NCBI RefSeq assembly: GCF_010993735.1
Contig: NZ_WQNI01000001.1
Coordinates: 372,001-436,000, forward strand
Length of the DNA: 64,000 nucleotides
Reading direction: 5' to 3'
Source: Chelativorans alearensis
Lineage (GTDB): Bacteria; Pseudomonadota; Alphaproteobacteria; Rhizobiales; Rhizobiaceae
Shown: positions 63,254 to 64,000 of the stretch, one piece after another
Numbering within the stretch: the stretch's first letter is position 1
How the letters are laid out: each line of letters begins with the position of its first letter
The notes under the pieces: generated by a model
The model's database searches: none
Told to the model about the DNA's origin: nothing
What the model saw: only the letters and a program-made list of their open reading frames with translations
Translations under genes and position numbers: made by a program

Positions 63254-64000
63254 TTAGACTTCGGTTTCTTCGAGAGCCCCCTGGCCTTCGTCGGCCGGTC
63301 CGTCTTGGACGACCCTGGATTTGCGTTGGCGCTTATGCGCCGCCCCGTCTACGCTACGCTTGCGGCTTTTCTCTCCGGTGCGCGGTGCGTCCACCACGCG
63401 TGTCGCCTGTGCCGGAGGCATGTTTTTGCCCTCCGGCAGGTGGAGCGTGACCTGCGGAAAGGGTATCTCGATGCCGCGCTCGTCGAACACCTCCTTGAGG
63501 ATTTCATTATAGGCGCGCCCCAGCGTCCACTGCTGGCCGGGCTTTGTCTTGATACGGGCACGAACGACCACGGCGGAATCGGCGAACTCGGTCACGCCAT
63601 GCATTTCCAGATCGTCGATGATATGCTCGCCGAACTCCGTCTCCTTCAGCCGCTCGAAGGCGTCCCGCATCGCCCGCTTCACATTGGAAATGTTTGCTCC
63701 GTAGCTCACGCCGATGGCGGCCACGTGGTAGCTGAAATTTCTCATGAAGTTGGACACGGATTCGACGGATGAGAATGGGATCAGGTGATAGGCGCCGTCG
63801 ACCGTGCGCAGCGATACCGACCGGATCGTCAGCCGCTCGACAACCCCGGTGATTCCCCCCACGGTGACCATGTCGCCTTCATTCATCGCGTTCTCGAACT
63901 GGATGAAGGCGCCGTTGATGACGTCCTGCACCAGCTTCTGCGAACCGAAGCCCACGGCCAGGCCAATGATGCCGGCGCCGGCAAGCAACGGTCCGACGTT
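63254..64000 (-). CDS. Mechanosensitive channel (MscS family), truncated by window edge
   Basis: The C-terminal 245 or so residues of a small-conductance mechanosensitive channel. The frame is open to the last base, so the N-terminal helices lie outside. Visible are the end of the pore helix and beta domain (LAGAGIIGLAVGFGSQKLVQ, DVINGAFIQFENAMNEGDMV, TVGGITGVVERLTIRSVSLR) and the alpha/beta domain ending in EVFDERGIEIPFPQVTLHLP. The C-terminal tail is long and basic/acidic mixed (EKSRKRSVDGAAHKRQRKSR). It relieves hypo-osmotic stress at the inner membrane. Confidence 0.93.
   Translation of the reverse strand, partial: NVGPLLAGAGIIGLAVGFGSQKLVQDVINGAFIQFENAMNEGDMVTVGGITGVVERLTIRSVSLRTVDGAYHLIPFSSVESVSNFMRNFSYHVAAIGVSYGANISNVKRAMRDAFERLKETEFGEHIIDDLEMHGVTEFADSAVVVRARIKTKPGQQWTLGRAYNEILKEVFDERGIEIPFPQVTLHLPEGKNMPPAQATRVVDAPRTGEKSRKRSVDGAAHKRQRKSRVVQDGPADEGQGALEETEV

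Overview
The window is a GC-rich chromosome segment with tightly packed operons, many ATGA/GTGA overlaps and frequent GTG/TTG starts. It carries a NadQ-type (Nudix-like) regulator next to nadABC, fused NAD-linked formate dehydrogenase subunits of the Methylorubrum FDH1 type, a periplasmic FDH3-type enzyme with rhizobial conserved hypothetical neighbours, several dpp/opp-type transporters, and dispersed palindromic repeats of a kind I associate with rhizobia. This points to an alphaproteobacterium of the order Hyphomicrobiales (Phyllobacteriaceae/Rhizobiaceae-like). The genus cannot be fixed from the sequence alone. No tRNA, rRNA, CRISPR array, insertion sequence or phage was seen.

Layout. 1-3.2 kb: tail of a peptide ABC ATPase, a RidA-family protein, an IclR regulator and a SelA-like PLP enzyme. 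3.2-4.3 kb: RES/Xre toxin-antitoxin pair. 4.5-6.9 kb: DUF1772 membrane protein, an ArsR-SRPBCC-GFA cassette with two evident operators and flanking direct repeats, and a small unknown gene. 7.1-16.6 kb: a second IclR regulator divergent from a dipeptide-type ABC transporter operon, followed by a gamma-glutamyltransferase-like enzyme and an M20 peptidase, which together look like a peptide uptake and hydrolysis unit. 16.6-30.9 kb: a molybdenum/tungsten and formate region with NAD-linked FDH (fdh1A, fused fdh1B), TusA, MoeA, FdhD, MobA, a MoeA fused to a PBP-like domain, a third MoeA, the tungstate transporter TupBCA, and an HTH regulator that carries the same kind of PBP-like domain. Two perfect palindromes lie between that regulator and tupB. 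30.9-45 kb: a periplasmic, cytochrome-linked FDH (fdh3ABC) preceded by a long run of poorly known accessory genes: DUF6494, WD40-cytochrome c, a multi-cluster ferredoxin protein, a biotin/lipoate-ligase-like protein, DUF6505, DUF6352, DUF3305, DUF3306, an HTH-TorD fusion and a small Tat protein. 45-56.9 kb: cofactor biosynthesis, with panBC, nadQ and nadABC, and a TPP-riboswitch-controlled thiCOSGED operon. 56.9-59.5 kb: a decayed sugar-acid locus (four-carbon acid sugar kinase, RuBisCO-like protein and TRAP binding protein, all broken) next to an apparently intact LacI regulator. 60.9-64 kb: a polar amino-acid ABC transporter and the C-terminal part of an MscS channel.

How it fits together. 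The centre of the window (16.6-44.2 kb) reads as one functional neighbourhood. It combines cytoplasmic formate oxidation to NADH, periplasmic formate oxidation into the quinone/cytochrome chain, the bis-PGD cofactor and sulfur-insertion factors both enzymes need, and selective tungstate uptake. The accessory run of DUF genes before fdh3ABC is the best candidate for an undescribed system, probably maturation, electron wiring or regulation of the periplasmic enzyme. The tup-moeA-moeA/PBP operon with its PBP-type regulator is the best candidate for a new metal-oxyanion sensing circuit. All functional claims are by family recognition from the translated sequence; no database search was run.
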